A stretch of DNA of 64,000 nucleotides from Actinomycetes bacterium (GCA_021784895.1 JAJYHG010000152.1:1-64000), one strand, 5' to 3'; positions 16,377 through 25,510 are shown, numbered from the stretch's first letter. Made by a program: numbers and translations. The notes: generated from the sequence alone by a model not told the origin.

Positions 16377-17762
16377 CTAGGACTTCCTCTGGCGCAGATA
16401 GGCAACGACGCTCGCGACGCCATGTTGCCTTGGAGGAATCAACGCGCCGATGGTCCATTTTGCGATCGCGCTGAGCCCGGCGGCGGCTATGGCAGTGGTC
16501 GTGCCGCCAAGGGCTGCGCCGGTCGCGCCCGCCACTGCCACCCCAGCGGCGAATTCGACTGAGAGCTCCCGTCCGGTGCCGAACAGACGGCGTATCGATT
16601 GCGCTTCGTCTCGTACACGGCGCTCAACCGGGCCAAGTGCATCCTGGAGTACCTGCGCACTATCAGCCGCGAAATCAGCGCCATCAGCCGGGACTGTAGA
16701 TAGCCCGCGCGCCGCCTGACGAAGCGCGATTCGCCAGTCCTCCATCGCTCCTTCTTTGATCCTGAGAGTGCTCACAGCGTCGAGCGTGAGCCCATCGAGC
16801 AAAGGAAGTTCGGAGGCGTGGAGGGCGGCGAGTACCTTCAGATCCGTTCCGGTTATCCGCCTCAGTTCGTTCGTCGCTGCCTGGCACCGCAGCTCGAACA
16901 GACGCCAATCTGTAGCTGACGGCGGCACGTACGCGGCACCAGCAGCAGCCGCCACAGCGAGTGTCTTGTTCAGGTAGTAGGAGGGGTTGGCGCCAATTTC
17001 GAGTCGCCGGTCCTTGTCGCTCGCCAGGCCACCGGCGCCGGAGAGGCTTTGTTGCATCCCGCGGGTGGAGTTCGAAGTCACCGGCTGAACGTCAACTGGC
17101 GCCTGAACCGCTTCAAGAAAGGCGTCATTGCGAAGGTCGTGCCGGACTGCGCTGAGAATGCCGTCTTGCGCTCGAATGACGAGCTGCAACTGCGGAACCA
17201 GAATTGCCGCGCCCGCGGTGACTAAGGGCTCCACACTCTGAAGCGCCGGCACCGCCCACCGCAGCACCGCGAGGTTGCGTTCTCTGTCGGTCTTATGAGC
17301 GACCCAGCCGTCGGTGACGAGAATGTGTCCCTCGGAGCTCGCCACAGCGGCGCCGTTCCTGTATCGGACCACGTCAAGTGGTTGTATGCGGGAGCGGTCT
17401 GCGCAGAACCAATCGGCAAGCGGATCGTGAAGGACCACCTGATCCGCGTACAGCAACATCGTCGCCAAGATTTCTCGAGGCTGAGCGGCGGTGAAGTGAC
17501 CGCCGACCCAGGCTCCAAGGTCCACGCGAAGCCGAGGGCTTTCCGGGGCGCGCCAGCTCTGGTAGTAGCTCTGCACCGCGTACGCCAGCTCTGCGATCTC
17601 GTCAACGGTAAGCTCTTCAAGGCGGCCTGCTCTTAGATCCGCGCCGAGTACTTCTCGCAGCACGTCGACGATTGTGCGCTCCACAAGCCCATGATGCCGA
17701 AGCGCCCGAGCCTCGCTCACCGACGTGTCGTCGGCAACAGTCGTATGAGCGGCGACCGGCAT
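16377..17762 (-). CDS. Hypothetical protein with hydrophobic C-terminal region
   Basis: 461 residues from the ATG at 17762 (MPVAAHTTVADDTSVSEARA). The first ~250 residues look globular (RTIVDVLREVLGADLRAGRL, LATMLLYADQVVLHDPLADWF, HILVTDGWVAHKTDRERNLA). The C-terminus has a small-residue hydrophobic segment (FAAGVAVAGATGAALGGTTTAIAAAGLSAIA, residues ~410-440, its central part shown) that could insert into or pack on a membrane, then IPPRQHGVASVVAYLRQRKS. No family recognised. It is isolated on the minus strand next to the Phd-like gene. Confidence 0.6.
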   Translation of the reverse strand: MPVAAHTTVADDTSVSEARALRHHGLVERTIVDVLREVLGADLRAGRLEELTVDEIAELAYAVQSYYQSWRAPESPRLRVDLGAWVGGHFTAAQPREILATMLLYADQVVLHDPLADWFCADRSRIQPLDVVRYRNGAAVASSEGHILVTDGWVAHKTDRERNLAVLRWAVPALQSVEPLVTAGAAILVPQLQLVIRAQDGILSAVRHDLRNDAFLEAVQAPVDVQPVTSNSTRGMQQSLSGAGGLASDKDRRLEIGANPSYYLNKTLAVAAAAGAAYVPPSATDWRLFELRCQAATNELRRITGTDLKVLAALHASELPLLDGLTLDAVSTLRIKEGAMEDWRIALRQAARGLSTVPADGADFAADSAQVLQDALGPVERRVRDEAQSIRRLFGTGRELSVEFAAGVAVAGATGAALGGTTTAIAAAGLSAIAKWTIGALIPPRQHGVASVVAYLRQRKS

Positions 17763-18198
17763 CCGTTCGCCTTGTGTGACATGAGCACGACGGCCTGCCC
17801 CGGGCGGCCAGCCTAAGGCCAGGCTATTCCTTCCACGTACAGGCGGCTCTCGAGCAGACGATCGCTTCGGCGACAAGTGGATCGCGCTTGTATGCGGTCT
17901 TCGGACGAGGCGCGTCGCCGACGACGCGGTGTCCAGGGCGTGGAGAAGGCCCCGTGGCGGCACGGTTGTGGCAACGCGCCGACGCTGCGGCCCTCGAGCT
18001 GGCCAAGCACGTCCCCAGCGCCCCGTCGCCTGAGATGACCCACCGGCTGTTCGTCCCACCCTGGGCAGCGTCAGAACCAACCGCCCTTAGGATTCGTGGC
18101 GCGTTTGGTACCCACGAGCGGTACCCACAGCCCGACGACCACTCCCAGCGCGTGGCGAGGCAGCAACCAAACCGGCGGTTTACCAGGTAGTTTGTAGA
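17763..18198. other. Intergenic region between the hypothetical gene and tRNA-Val
   Basis: No gene supported. Open frames here are extensions or shadows without ribosome sites. It would hold the promoter of the minus-strand hypothetical gene; none is clear. Confidence 0.5.
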
Positions 18199-18271
18199 TG
18201 GGCGGTGAGGGGCTCGAACCCCCGACATCCTGCGTGTAAAGCAGGCGCTCTACCAGCTGAGCTAACCGCCC
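18199..18271 (-). tRNA. tRNA-Val (anticodon TAC)
   Basis: 73 bases. The acceptor arm GGGCGGT pairs with ACCGCCC; the D arm is TTAGCTCAGCTGGTAGAGC; the anticodon stem CCTGC/GCAGG encloses loop TTTACAC with anticodon TAC; the T arm GGGGGTTCGAGCCCC is standard. CCA is not encoded. The discriminator base is A. Confidence 0.95.
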
Positions 18272-18472
18272 GTTCCCGGAGTAGTCCGGTCGCAACCAGT
18301 TTGGCGCGCGCGGCTCGTTCCTCGGTCCCACGAGGATACGAGCACGGACGCGTGCCGGCGTCCAGCAACGGCTGGTCGATCCGCAGCCCGCACAGATGAC
18401 CGCTGGCTCCGGGCCGCAATCAGCGGGCACCGGACATAGGCTCCGCGAGGCCCTCTGAGTTACTCTGCCCTA

Positions 18473-19909
18473 ATGACCTCCGAACCCCATGTCGGCCTCA
18501 CCGGCCTGGCGACCATGGGCGCCAACCTAGCCCGCAACCTGGCCCACCACGCGATCCCCGTCGCGGTCCACAATCGCACCTTCAGCCGCACCGAAAAGTT
18601 CATCGCTGACTACGGCAGTGAGGGCCCTCTCAGCGCCTACGAGTCAACTGCCGACTGGGTGAGTGCGCTCTCACGGCCGCGGCTACTGATCAGCATGGTT
18701 CAGGCGGGAGCGCCGACCGACGCGGTGATCGAGGAGATAATTCCCCACCTCGACCCGGGGGACATCCTGATCGACGGGGGCAACGCGAACTTCCGTGACA
18801 CCCAGCGCCGCCACCGCTCGGTCGCTCAGCACGGTGTGCACTTCCTGGGCGCGGGTGTATCGGGCGGAGAGGAGGGCGCGCTCAACGGCCCGAGCATCAT
18901 GCCAGGCGGTGACCGCGACCCGTACGAGCGAGCGGTGAGGCCGGTCTTTGAGGCGATCGCCGCCCAGGTCGACGGCACCCCCTGCTGCACCTACGTGGGC
19001 CCAGACGGCGCTGGCCACTACGTCAAGATGGTTCACAACGGCATCGAGTACGCCGACATGCAGCTAATCGCAGAGAGCTACGACCTGCTCCGCCACGGAG
19101 CTGGGCTCGAAGTTCCCGAGATCGCGGCGTGCTTTGAGCAGTGGAACCAGTCGGAGCTCGAATCGTTCCTGATCGAGATCTCAGCCCGGGTGTTGGCGAA
19201 GACCGACGAAGCGTCCGGACAGCCCCTGGTCGACGTGATCCTCGACGCCGCCGAGCAGAAGGGCACCGGCCGCTGGACCGCGCAGAACGCGCTCGAACTC
19301 GGGGTCCCGCTCACGGGTATCACCGAGGCTGTGTTCGCGCGGACGCTGAGCGCGCTGAAATCGGAGCGGGTCGCTGCGGCCGGCCGTCTCGCCGGCCCGG
19401 CGCCCGGGACCAGTCGTGGAGACGAAACGCTTGTCGACGACCTGGGCCACGCACTCTACGCCTCAAAGATCGTCTCCTACGCCCAGGGTTTCGCGCAGAT
19501 GGCGGCCGCCTCCCAGGCCGAAGGCTGGGGACTCGACCTGGGCGCGATGGCGACGATCTGGCGCGGCGGCTGCATCATCCGCGCCCGCTTCCTGGATCGC
19601 ATCCGCGAGGCTTACGGGGCCGATCCCGCGCTGGCGAATCTGATGCTCGCCGAGTTCTTCGCGCAGGCTCTGGAGCGCGCACAGGATCCTTGGCGACGGG
19701 TCGTCGCCAAGGCGGCCGAGATGGGGATTCCGGCGCCGGCCTTCTCATCCTCGCTCGCCTATTACGACGGCTACCGGCGGGCTCGCGGGCCAGCCAGCTT
19801 GATCCAGGGTCTGCGCGACCTGTTCGGCGCACACACCTATCGACGGATCGACCGCGAAGGCGCGTTCCACATCTCCTGGAGCGGGGATGGCGCGGAGAAC
19901 GAAATCTAG
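18473..19909 (+). CDS. gnd: 6-phosphogluconate dehydrogenase, long (NADP-type) form
   Basis: 478 residues, the usual size of the long form. It has the Rossmann start GLTGLATMGANLARNLAHH with VHNRT after the second strand. 6PGDH signatures: IDGGNANFRDTQRR, GAGVSGGEEGALNGPSIMPGG, and the catalytic Lys segment GAGHYVKMVHNGIEYADMQL. The C-terminal helical domain includes KGTGRWTAQNALELGVPLT and ASSLAYYDGYRR-type ends (SSSLAYYDGYRRARGP). It catalyses oxidative decarboxylation of 6-phosphogluconate to ribulose 5-phosphate in the pentose phosphate pathway. It is convergent with a second, shorter 6PGDH, with 21 bases between the stops. Confidence 0.95.
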   Translation: MTSEPHVGLTGLATMGANLARNLAHHAIPVAVHNRTFSRTEKFIADYGSEGPLSAYESTADWVSALSRPRLLISMVQAGAPTDAVIEEIIPHLDPGDILIDGGNANFRDTQRRHRSVAQHGVHFLGAGVSGGEEGALNGPSIMPGGDRDPYERAVRPVFEAIAAQVDGTPCCTYVGPDGAGHYVKMVHNGIEYADMQLIAESYDLLRHGAGLEVPEIAACFEQWNQSELESFLIEISARVLAKTDEASGQPLVDVILDAAEQKGTGRWTAQNALELGVPLTGITEAVFARTLSALKSERVAAAGRLAGPAPGTSRGDETLVDDLGHALYASKIVSYAQGFAQMAAASQAEGWGLDLGAMATIWRGGCIIRARFLDRIREAYGADPALANLMLAEFFAQALERAQDPWRRVVAKAAEMGIPAPAFSSSLAYYDGYRRARGPASLIQGLRDLFGAHTYRRIDREGAFHISWSGDGAENEI

Positions 19910-19930
19910 CGACGCAGGACCGACCGCCGG

Positions 19931-20950
19931 TTATGCCGCCTTTTCGTCATGCCCGCCGAACTGCTTGCGCATCGCCGACAGCAGTTTGTCGGCAAAGTCC
20001 TCCTGGCCACGTGAGCTGAAGCGGCTAAAAAGCGCAGCGCTTAGCGTGTAGGCTGGCACCGCTTCATCGACCGCCGCCGCAATGGTCCAACGACCCTCCC
20101 CCGAATCAGATACGTGCCCGCTGAACTGCGCAAGCTCCGGCGACTCCGTAAGCGCAGCCGCGGTCAGATCGAGCAGCCAGGAGGCCACGACGCTGCCGCG
20201 CCGCCAGAGTTCCGTGACGGCCGGCACGTCGATCCGGTAGGCGTAGTTGCGGGCGGCGTCGGCAACCGGCGCGGTTTCGGCGTCCCGCTCCTGAACGCGC
20301 GTACCAAAGTCGGCGTTCTGCAGGACGTTCAAGCCTTCGGCGTAGGCCGCCATCAGGCCGTACTCGATCCCGTTGTGGACCATCTTTACGAAGTGTCCGG
20401 CGCCGGCCGGCCCGCAGTGCAGATAGCCCTGCTCGGCCGTGCTCGGCTCACCGCTGCGCCCCGGCGTGCGCTCCGCCTGGCCGATCCCCGGGGCCAGTGT
20501 CTTGAAGACCGGATCCAACAGGGCAACGGCCGCGTCGGCGCCGCCGATCATCATGCAGTAGCCGCGTTCAAGCCCGAAGACGCCGCCGCTGGTGCCCACG
20601 TCAACATAGTGGATACCACGCGGCTCGAGCCGCTCGGCGCGCGAGATATCATCACGGTAGTAGCTGTTGCCACCGTCGATCAGCACGTCACCGGCCGCCA
20701 CCAGCTCGGCGAGCTGGTTGATCGTGTCGTCGGTGAAAGCTGCAGGCACCATCGTCCAGACCACCCGTGGCGGGGTGAGCTTGGCAACGAGGTCGGCCAG
20801 CGAACTGGCGCCGGTGGCGCCGGTCTCCTGCGCGAGCGCGCTCACAGCTTCGGCGGAAACGTCGTAGACCACCAGTTCATGTCCGTCGCGAACCAGACGG
20901 CGGACCATGTTCGCGCCCATCCGTCCGAGTCCGACCATTGCCAGCTGCAT
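19931..20950 (-). CDS. gndA: 6-phosphogluconate dehydrogenase, short (NAD-type) form
   Basis: 339 residues, near the usual ~300-340 for the short class. Start MQLAMVGLGRMGANMVRRL with VVYDVS after the second strand; an acidic residue there favours NAD. Other motifs: LIDGGNSYYRDDISRA, YVDVGTSGGVFGLERGYCMM and AGHFVKMVHNGIEYGLMAAY (catalytic Lys). Ribosome site GGAGGC precedes the ATG. Same reaction as the gene to its left but with a different cofactor preference; the symbol follows common usage for this class. The cofactor assignment is family knowledge, not shown here. Confidence 0.92.
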   Translation of the reverse strand: MQLAMVGLGRMGANMVRRLVRDGHELVVYDVSAEAVSALAQETGATGASSLADLVAKLTPPRVVWTMVPAAFTDDTINQLAELVAAGDVLIDGGNSYYRDDISRAERLEPRGIHYVDVGTSGGVFGLERGYCMMIGGADAAVALLDPVFKTLAPGIGQAERTPGRSGEPSTAEQGYLHCGPAGAGHFVKMVHNGIEYGLMAAYAEGLNVLQNADFGTRVQERDAETAPVADAARNYAYRIDVPAVTELWRRGSVVASWLLDLTAAALTESPELAQFSGHVSDSGEGRWTIAAAVDEAVPAYTLSAALFSRFSSRGQEDFADKLLSAMRKQFGGHDEKAA

Positions 20951-21009
20951 CGAAGCCTCCAGTTTTTTTCTCGTCGCCGTCCGCGCAACGCGCGGCTGCC
21001 AACGCCAGC

Positions 21010-22113
21010 TTATTGATCAGCCGCCACCAGGTCGCCGCCAGCGCCCACCAGCTCTTGGATCGAGCGCGCGCCAGCGGCGCGAGTGCGGCGCACGAGCTCC
21101 AGGTTCACCGCCCGGGGCCAGGCGGGACCGCCGTACACGAATCCGGTGTATGTCTGGACGAGCGTCGCGCCGGCCAGCACCCGGTCCCAAACGTCATCGG
21201 CGGACGCCACCCCGCCGGCGGATATCACGACCAGCCGGCCGCGGGTCCGCGCGCGCAGCCGCCTGAGCACCTCGAGCGAGCGCGCCCGGAGGGGCGCGCC
21301 GGACACTCCGCCTCCTTCCGGCCACGCTCGGCGCGCAAGCTCAGCGTCCGGTGTGCGCAGGCCGTCTCGGCGCACGGTCGTGTTGGTGGCGATGATCCCA
21401 GCCAGTCCCAACTCGACCGCCATGTCCGCGACCGCTTCCAGCTCGGGGTCGCCGAGGTCGGGGCTGATCTTGACCAGCAGCGGCACCTCCCCAGATGCCT
21501 CCCCCACCACCCGCACTAGCGGCCCAAGCTGCGCCGCCGCCTCGAGCTCGCGCAGGCCGGGCGTGTTGGGTGAACTCACATTCAGCACCAAGTAGTCGGC
21601 GTAGGGCGCGAGCAGCCGCGCCGCCTGCACGTAGTCACCCGCCGCATCCTCGTTGGCCGTCTCCCGGTTCTTGCCGACGTTGACCCCCACGATCGTCTGA
21701 CGCTGACCGCGTGCGAGGCGCCTCGCCGCTGCTTCGGCGCCTTTGTTTGGAAAGCCCATCCTGTTCAGCAGCGCCCGGTCAGCCGGCAGGCGCGCCAGGA
21801 TGCGGCCGGGGTTGGCTCCTTGCGGTCGCGGGGTGAGCGTGCCGACCTCAACGAAGCCGAACCCGAGCGCTCCAAGCGCCTCGTAGTGCTTTGCGTCCTT
21901 GTCGAGCCCGGCGGCGACACCGAGCGGCGACGGAAAGCGCAACCCGAGCGCCTCGACATCTATCACGCCACCACCGGGATGCGTCATACGCCGCGTCCAG
22001 GCGCGCGGGCGCGGCCGCGCACAGGCCGCGTCCAGCGCCGTCAAGGCCGCGGTGTGCGCTCGCTGCGGGGACACGCGCGCGAGCACAACGTCGAAGAGCT
22101 GCTCGTACACCAC
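21010..22113 (-). CDS. pyrD: Dihydroorotate dehydrogenase (quinone), class 2
   Basis: 367 residues, typical for class 2. The N-terminal helices (MVYEQLFDVVLARVSPQRAH) would associate with the membrane; LGVAAGLDKDAKHYEALGALGFGFVEVGTLTP and NRMGFPNKGAEAAARRL are class 2 signatures. NVSSPNTPGLRELE carries the catalytic Ser region, and KISPDLGDPELEAVADMA and ATNTTVRRDGL the FMN site. C-terminal SAGGVASADDVWDRVLAGATLVQTYTGFVYGGP is classic. It oxidises dihydroorotate to orotate in pyrimidine synthesis, passing electrons to quinone. Confidence 0.95.
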   Translation of the reverse strand: MVYEQLFDVVLARVSPQRAHTAALTALDAACARPRPRAWTRRMTHPGGGVIDVEALGLRFPSPLGVAAGLDKDAKHYEALGALGFGFVEVGTLTPRPQGANPGRILARLPADRALLNRMGFPNKGAEAAARRLARGQRQTIVGVNVGKNRETANEDAAGDYVQAARLLAPYADYLVLNVSSPNTPGLRELEAAAQLGPLVRVVGEASGEVPLLVKISPDLGDPELEAVADMAVELGLAGIIATNTTVRRDGLRTPDAELARRAWPEGGGVSGAPLRARSLEVLRRLRARTRGRLVVISAGGVASADDVWDRVLAGATLVQTYTGFVYGGPAWPRAVNLELVRRTRAAGARSIQELVGAGGDLVAADQ

Positions 22114-22197
22114 AGAAAAGCTACACGCCCTGGTCGCGCTGACGCGCGGAGTCGTGTACTGTGGTCCGTCAGGTAGTCATACCGCCAGAAATTTTCA

Positions 22198-22338
22198 ATG
22201 CGTAACTCCACCATCAACAAGCTCAACGTGAATGCACCCGCCGGGGGTCTCCTCGGTGCGTGGGCCGCCGCCCGCCGCACGATGGCTGGGGCTGCTGTGT
22301 TCACCGGAGGATTCCTCGCTGTCAGGTGTATGCGCTGA
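22198..22338 (+). CDS. Possible 46-residue small protein before a terminator
   Basis: ATG at 22198 gives a 46-residue frame ending at 22338: MRNSTINKLNVNAPAGGLLG and then a hydrophobic small-residue stretch (AGAAVFTGGFLAVRCM). A clear rho-independent terminator follows 29 bases later and is not explained by any longer gene, which suggests a short transcript here. No strong ribosome site is visible upstream. It could instead be a non-coding RNA. Confidence 0.3.
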   Translation: MRNSTINKLNVNAPAGGLLGAWAAARRTMAGAAVFTGGFLAVRCMR

Positions 22339-22366
22339 GACACGCGCATCATTGGCCGGGCAGACG

Positions 22367-22394
22367 AGGCGGACCCTGAGGGGCCGCCTTTTTT
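22367..22394 (+). terminator. Rho-independent terminator
   Basis: AGGCGG pairs with CCGCCT, reinforced by CCC/GGG inside the loop side, followed at once by six T residues (22389-22394). It is oriented for the plus strand, where only the small frame at 22198-22338 precedes it. Confidence 0.75.
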
Positions 22395-22772
22395 GTTGCC
22401 CAAATGGGCGCCAAATGCGGTCCACGGCTGCCAGTCAGAGCCGGCCAGGACCTCTCACGATGAACTGACCTAGGTACAACCCAGACGTTCACCACGCTGT
22501 GTCACTCACCACACCTGAGCGCGTGACGAGAGTTCACGCTCTTACACGGGCGTGCAACCACTGTCATCACCCAAGATCCATGAAAGGCAGCTACTGATGC
22601 TGACTCGTACTACGGTCACGAGCCTGCTTCCCTACAGAGAGACGTTGCGTCACGGCCGGACCGCGCCTAATGCCATCTGGACGCGACTTGCAGATGCAAG
22701 GCTCCGCTCGCTCGAGATACAGGAGCGTGTCGAAGCGGCACGCTCCCGCACCACCGCCCGCCACGGGCTACG
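22395..22772. other. Intergenic region upstream of the decayed GNAT gene
   Basis: 378 bases. A 62-residue frame (22597-22785) has an AAAGG before its ATG but no family similarity; it is not called. Otherwise nothing clear. Confidence 0.45.
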
Positions 22773-23525
22773 GTGGCGGCCATGATCGAGCAGGCGCGTG
22801 GACTCAACCAGGCGGCGCTCGAGGCCATTGCCGGCCTCGAGCGCCGCTCTGTTGCCGCCGACGGTGGACGGCTGAAGCTCGAGTGGGGAGCACTGCGCAC
22901 CCGCCCCGCCGACGCGGTGCGGGACCTGCTGTGGTGGGATAACGGAAGGCTGCTTGGCTTCCTGGGGATCTACGGTTACCGGACCGGCCGGTTCGAAGTT
23001 ACCGGCATGGTCGACCCGGACCACCGCCGGCGAGGCGCGAGCTTGCGCTGGCATTCGGCATGAGCTACGAGCACTCCGAGCACGCGCTGCGCCTGAACCA
23101 GCGACCCGCGGACGGTGAAGCCGATGCTGCTCTCAGCCTTCGCCCAGCGCACGCGCAGGACATCCCGGTGCTGTCGGCCCTGTACCTCGACGCGTTCGGC
23201 ATGGACGAGGTGGACCCGGACCGGCTGACCGGCGGGCGCTCACGCACGCTGATGATCGTGCACGACGGCGAGGTGCTCGGCACGGTCGCCGCCTCGCTTG
23301 ACGGCGCGCGCAGGGGTCTATGGCTTCGTGGTCACCGCGGCGCCGCGCGGCCGTGGCATCGGTTCTCAGGTGCTGCGCCAGGTTTGTAGGGACCTGTTTG
23401 ACGCCGGCGCAGAGTACGTCGACCTCGACGTGGAGGTCAAGAATGACCGCGCGCTGCGCCTCTACACCTCGGTCGGCTTCGAGGCCTTGGCGACCGACGA
23501 CTACTACGAACTCGCGCTCAGCTGA
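22773..23525 (+). pseudogene. Tandem-GNAT (MshD-like) acetyltransferase, decayed
   Basis: Three successive frames together resemble one protein with two GNAT domains. Frame one: MIEQARGLNQAALEAIAGLE to VTGMVDPDHRRRG; the acetyl-CoA loop starts and then breaks near 23035. Frame two: ELALAFGMSYEHSEHALRLN, then the second domain (LRPAHAQDIPVLSALYLDAF, EVLGTVAASL). Frame three resumes near 23305: AGVYGFVVTAAPRGRGIGSQVL with the RGRGIG acetyl-CoA loop, then NDRALRLYTSVGFEALAT. The first break also lacks about 40 residues that the family normally has; the second looks like a single-base shift. The pattern recalls mycothiol-synthase-like proteins, but substrate cannot be assigned. Confidence 0.65.
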
Positions 23526-24448
23526 TCGATACCCGGCGGCTGGCCCGGCCACTGTACGTCGCTGATCCGAGCAAGCGCTCGGATCAGCGCCTGCGTGCCG
23601 TCGCGCCCGCCGCCCTGGGCGCGCAGCGCCAAGTAGAGCTCGTGCGCAAGCGCGAGCCCGGGCAGCGCTAGGTTCATGCGCCGCGCCTCGTCGAGCGCGA
23701 TCTCCATGTCCTTGATGAAGTGCTCGACCATGAAACCGGGGGCAAAGTCGCCGCGCAGCATGCGCGGCGCGTAGTTGGCAAGCGACCAGGAGCCGGCCGC
23801 CCCACCACCGACCGCGGCCAGCACGGTCTCCAAATCCAGGCCCGCCCGGTGCGCGTAGAGCAACGCCTCACAGACGCCGATCATCCCGGTCGCAATCAGC
23901 GTCTGGTTGACCATCTTCGCGTGTTGACCCGCGCCAGCCCGACCAAGATGGACGATCGTCTTGCCCATCAACTCAAGCAGCGGCCTGACAGTCTCAACCG
24001 CCTCTGCGTCGCCGCCGACCATGATCGCAAGCGTCGCGTTGCGAGCGCCCACATCCCCGCCCGAGACGGGAGCGTCGACGCTCGCCACCTGGCGCAGCCT
24101 GGCCTTCTCGTAGAGCTCCTGCGCGAGCGAAGGCTCGCTCGTCGTCATGTCAACCACCACCGTCCCTGGACGCGCCTGGCTGAGCACGCCGTCCTGACCG
24201 AGGATCACCTCCCGCACGTCAGCCGGATAGCCGACGATCGTGAAGATCACGTCACTTTGGGCCGCAACCTCCGCGGGCGTATCCGCCCAATCCGCTCCTC
24301 GATCGAGGAGGCGCTCGGCCCTCGCACGCGTGCGGGTATTCACCGTCACGCTGTACCCAGCGGCGATCACGTGCCCGCACATCGACGCGCCCATCACGCC
24401 TGTGCCGACCCAGCCAACCCGTATCCGCCCTACCTCGTCGCGACTCAC
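23504..24448 (-). CDS. Beta-hydroxyacid dehydrogenase family protein (3-hydroxyisobutyrate or tartronate-semialdehyde reductase type)
   Basis: 314 residues. Rossmann start [20 protein letters not shown] with NTRT after strand two (NADP-type Arg/Thr); substrate loop [20 protein letters not shown]; catalytic Lys region [21 protein letters not shown]-terminal [17 protein letters not shown]. Family enzymes reduce or oxidise small 3-hydroxy acids; which one is not clear. The start overlaps the HigA-like gene end by 4 bases, yet no functional link is evident. Its end overlaps the convergent GNAT remnant by 22 bases. Confidence 0.88.
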   Translation of the reverse strand: MSRDEVGRIRVGWVGTGVMGASMCGHVIAAGYSVTVNTRTRARAERLLDRGADWADTPAEVAAQSDVIFTIVGYPADVREVILGQDGVLSQARPGTVVVDMTTSEPSLAQELYEKARLRQVASVDAPVSGGDVGARNATLAIMVGGDAEAVETVRPLLELMGKTIVHLGRAGAGQHAKMVNQTLIATGMIGVCEALLYAHRAGLDLETVLAAVGGGAAGSWSLANYAPRMLRGDFAPGFMVEHFIKDMEIALDEARRMNLALPGLALAHELYLALRAQGGGRDGTQALIRALARISDVQWPGQPPGIDQLSASS

Positions 24449-24771
24449 CGGCCAGAACCTCCTGCTGCCTGCGTATCCAACACCGTCACGCTTGCGCCCG
24501 GGAACACAGCCCTTAGCTCGAGGTGGCCGCCGAGCGCCGCCACGAACCGCGTCAGCGACGTGAGGTAAACGTCCTCGAGCTCTTCATCGTCGGGAATCGC
24601 CGGATGGGCGGCATCCAACGCATCCGCGAGCAGTGCGTCCTCCACGCCGTGCTCGACCAGCAACGAGCTGATCCTCTCCTGGGCGTCCATCACGCGTTTA
24701 TAAGTCTCGACCCGAGCCTCGTTCAGCGGCCGCTGACCGCGGACCTCGCGCCAGCTCTTATTTCCCGCCAC
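24445..24771 (-). CDS. HigA-like XRE antitoxin
   Basis: 108 residues. Begins [20 protein letters not shown]; middle [20 protein letters not shown]; then [20 protein letters not shown] and [19 protein letters not shown]. The helix pattern and length fit HigA/XRE antitoxins encoded after HigB toxins, where the toxin comes first. The gene overlaps the toxin gene by 49 bases in another frame, longer than usual; a later start is possible, but no good downstream start is present before the conserved [13 protein letters not shown]. Confidence 0.7.
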   Translation of the reverse strand: MAGNKSWREVRGQRPLNEARVETYKRVMDAQERISSLLVEHGVEDALLADALDAAHPAIPDDEELEDVYLTSLTRFVAALGGHLELRAVFPGASVTVLDTQAAGGSGR

Positions 24772-25118
24772 AGCCTTCCACCTCCTCCACTTCCGCGCAG
24801 ATGCTCGTCAAACAGCCTATCGGCAGCCGAGATGTTGCGCGCATACCACTGCTTCCACTGGCCCGCCTTGTCGCCGCCCAGCAGGACGACCGCGCTCCTT
24901 CTCGGGTCGAACGCGAACAGCGCCCTCTGCGAGCCCGACCGCAGCTCCTTCATGTTGTGGTGGCGCGAGCCCTTGACTGAGTCGACGAACGGGCGCGCGA
25001 GCGCCGGCCCACGCTCCTCGAGCCGGTCGAACCTCGCCGCCATGAGCCGCTGCTGCTCGCGCCCCAGCGACAGATACCACCGCTCGGCCTGCGCGCTCAG
25101 CTCTACCTTCCATGCCAT
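24723..25118 (-). CDS. HigB-like (RelE superfamily, phage Gp49-like) toxin
   Basis: 131 residues from the ATG at 25118, with GGGG 6-9 bases upstream. Motifs: WYLSLGREQQRLMAARFDRL, LARPFVDSVKGSRHHNMKEL and RALFAFDPRRSAVVLLGGDK, followed by QWKQWYARNISAADRLFDEHL, all typical of the Gp49/HigB-like family (ExL, RxxF, GGdK, W..wY..). These toxins cleave mRNA on the ribosome. It is encoded directly before the HigA-like antitoxin. Confidence 0.85.
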   Translation of the reverse strand: MAWKVELSAQAERWYLSLGREQQRLMAARFDRLEERGPALARPFVDSVKGSRHHNMKELRSGSQRALFAFDPRRSAVVLLGGDKAGQWKQWYARNISAADRLFDEHLRGSGGGGRLWREIRAGARSAVSGR

Positions 25119-25260
25119 CCCCGCACTATCACACGGCGCGAGCGCACCAAGCCAAAAAGACACACTCTTGGCACACATTGCTCGCAGGCGTAAACGGCGG
25201 GCCAACGCGCAAGCTTGGACTACCTGCTGCTGTGACACAATCCGTGTCCTATCAGAGGAC

Positions 25261-25510
25261 TTGATATTCGGGGATACGGTCCGCCATCCGGCGATGCGGC
25301 ACGAGGTTGCGTTGATGGTGCCCGACCCGTTTCTTTACGCGGAGGCCGCGGGCGACCGCCACGTGGTCGTCCGCTCGCTTGAGCGCTCGCATCGCCGAGC
25401 TCGATGCGACGCTTGTCGTGCACGCGCTGGAGGAGTTCGGTCTCGATGAGCTCGTGGCCGCCGGAATGGGACGCCCCGAGGCGCAGCTCGAGGTGATGGC
25501 GCGGGCGTGT
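25261..25510 (+). pseudogene. N-terminal fragment of an M24 (Xaa-Pro) peptidase
   Basis: From the TTG at 25261 (AGAGGAC just before it): MIFGDTVRHPAMRHEVALMV, then PDPFLYAEAAGDRHVVVRSL. The frame shifts near 25378, and ARIAELDATLVVHALEEFGL, DELVAAGMGRPEAQLEVMAR follows. This is the N-terminal domain found in actinobacterial M24 Xaa-Pro peptidases, whose metal-binding catalytic domain is absent. Sequence similarity stops at about 25510 where an opposing IS630 transposase fragment begins. Confidence 0.65.

Noticed and set aside
22597-22785. 62-residue frame with AAAGG before its ATG
   Set aside because: No family similarity and it overlaps the start of the GNAT remnant; evidence is too thin.
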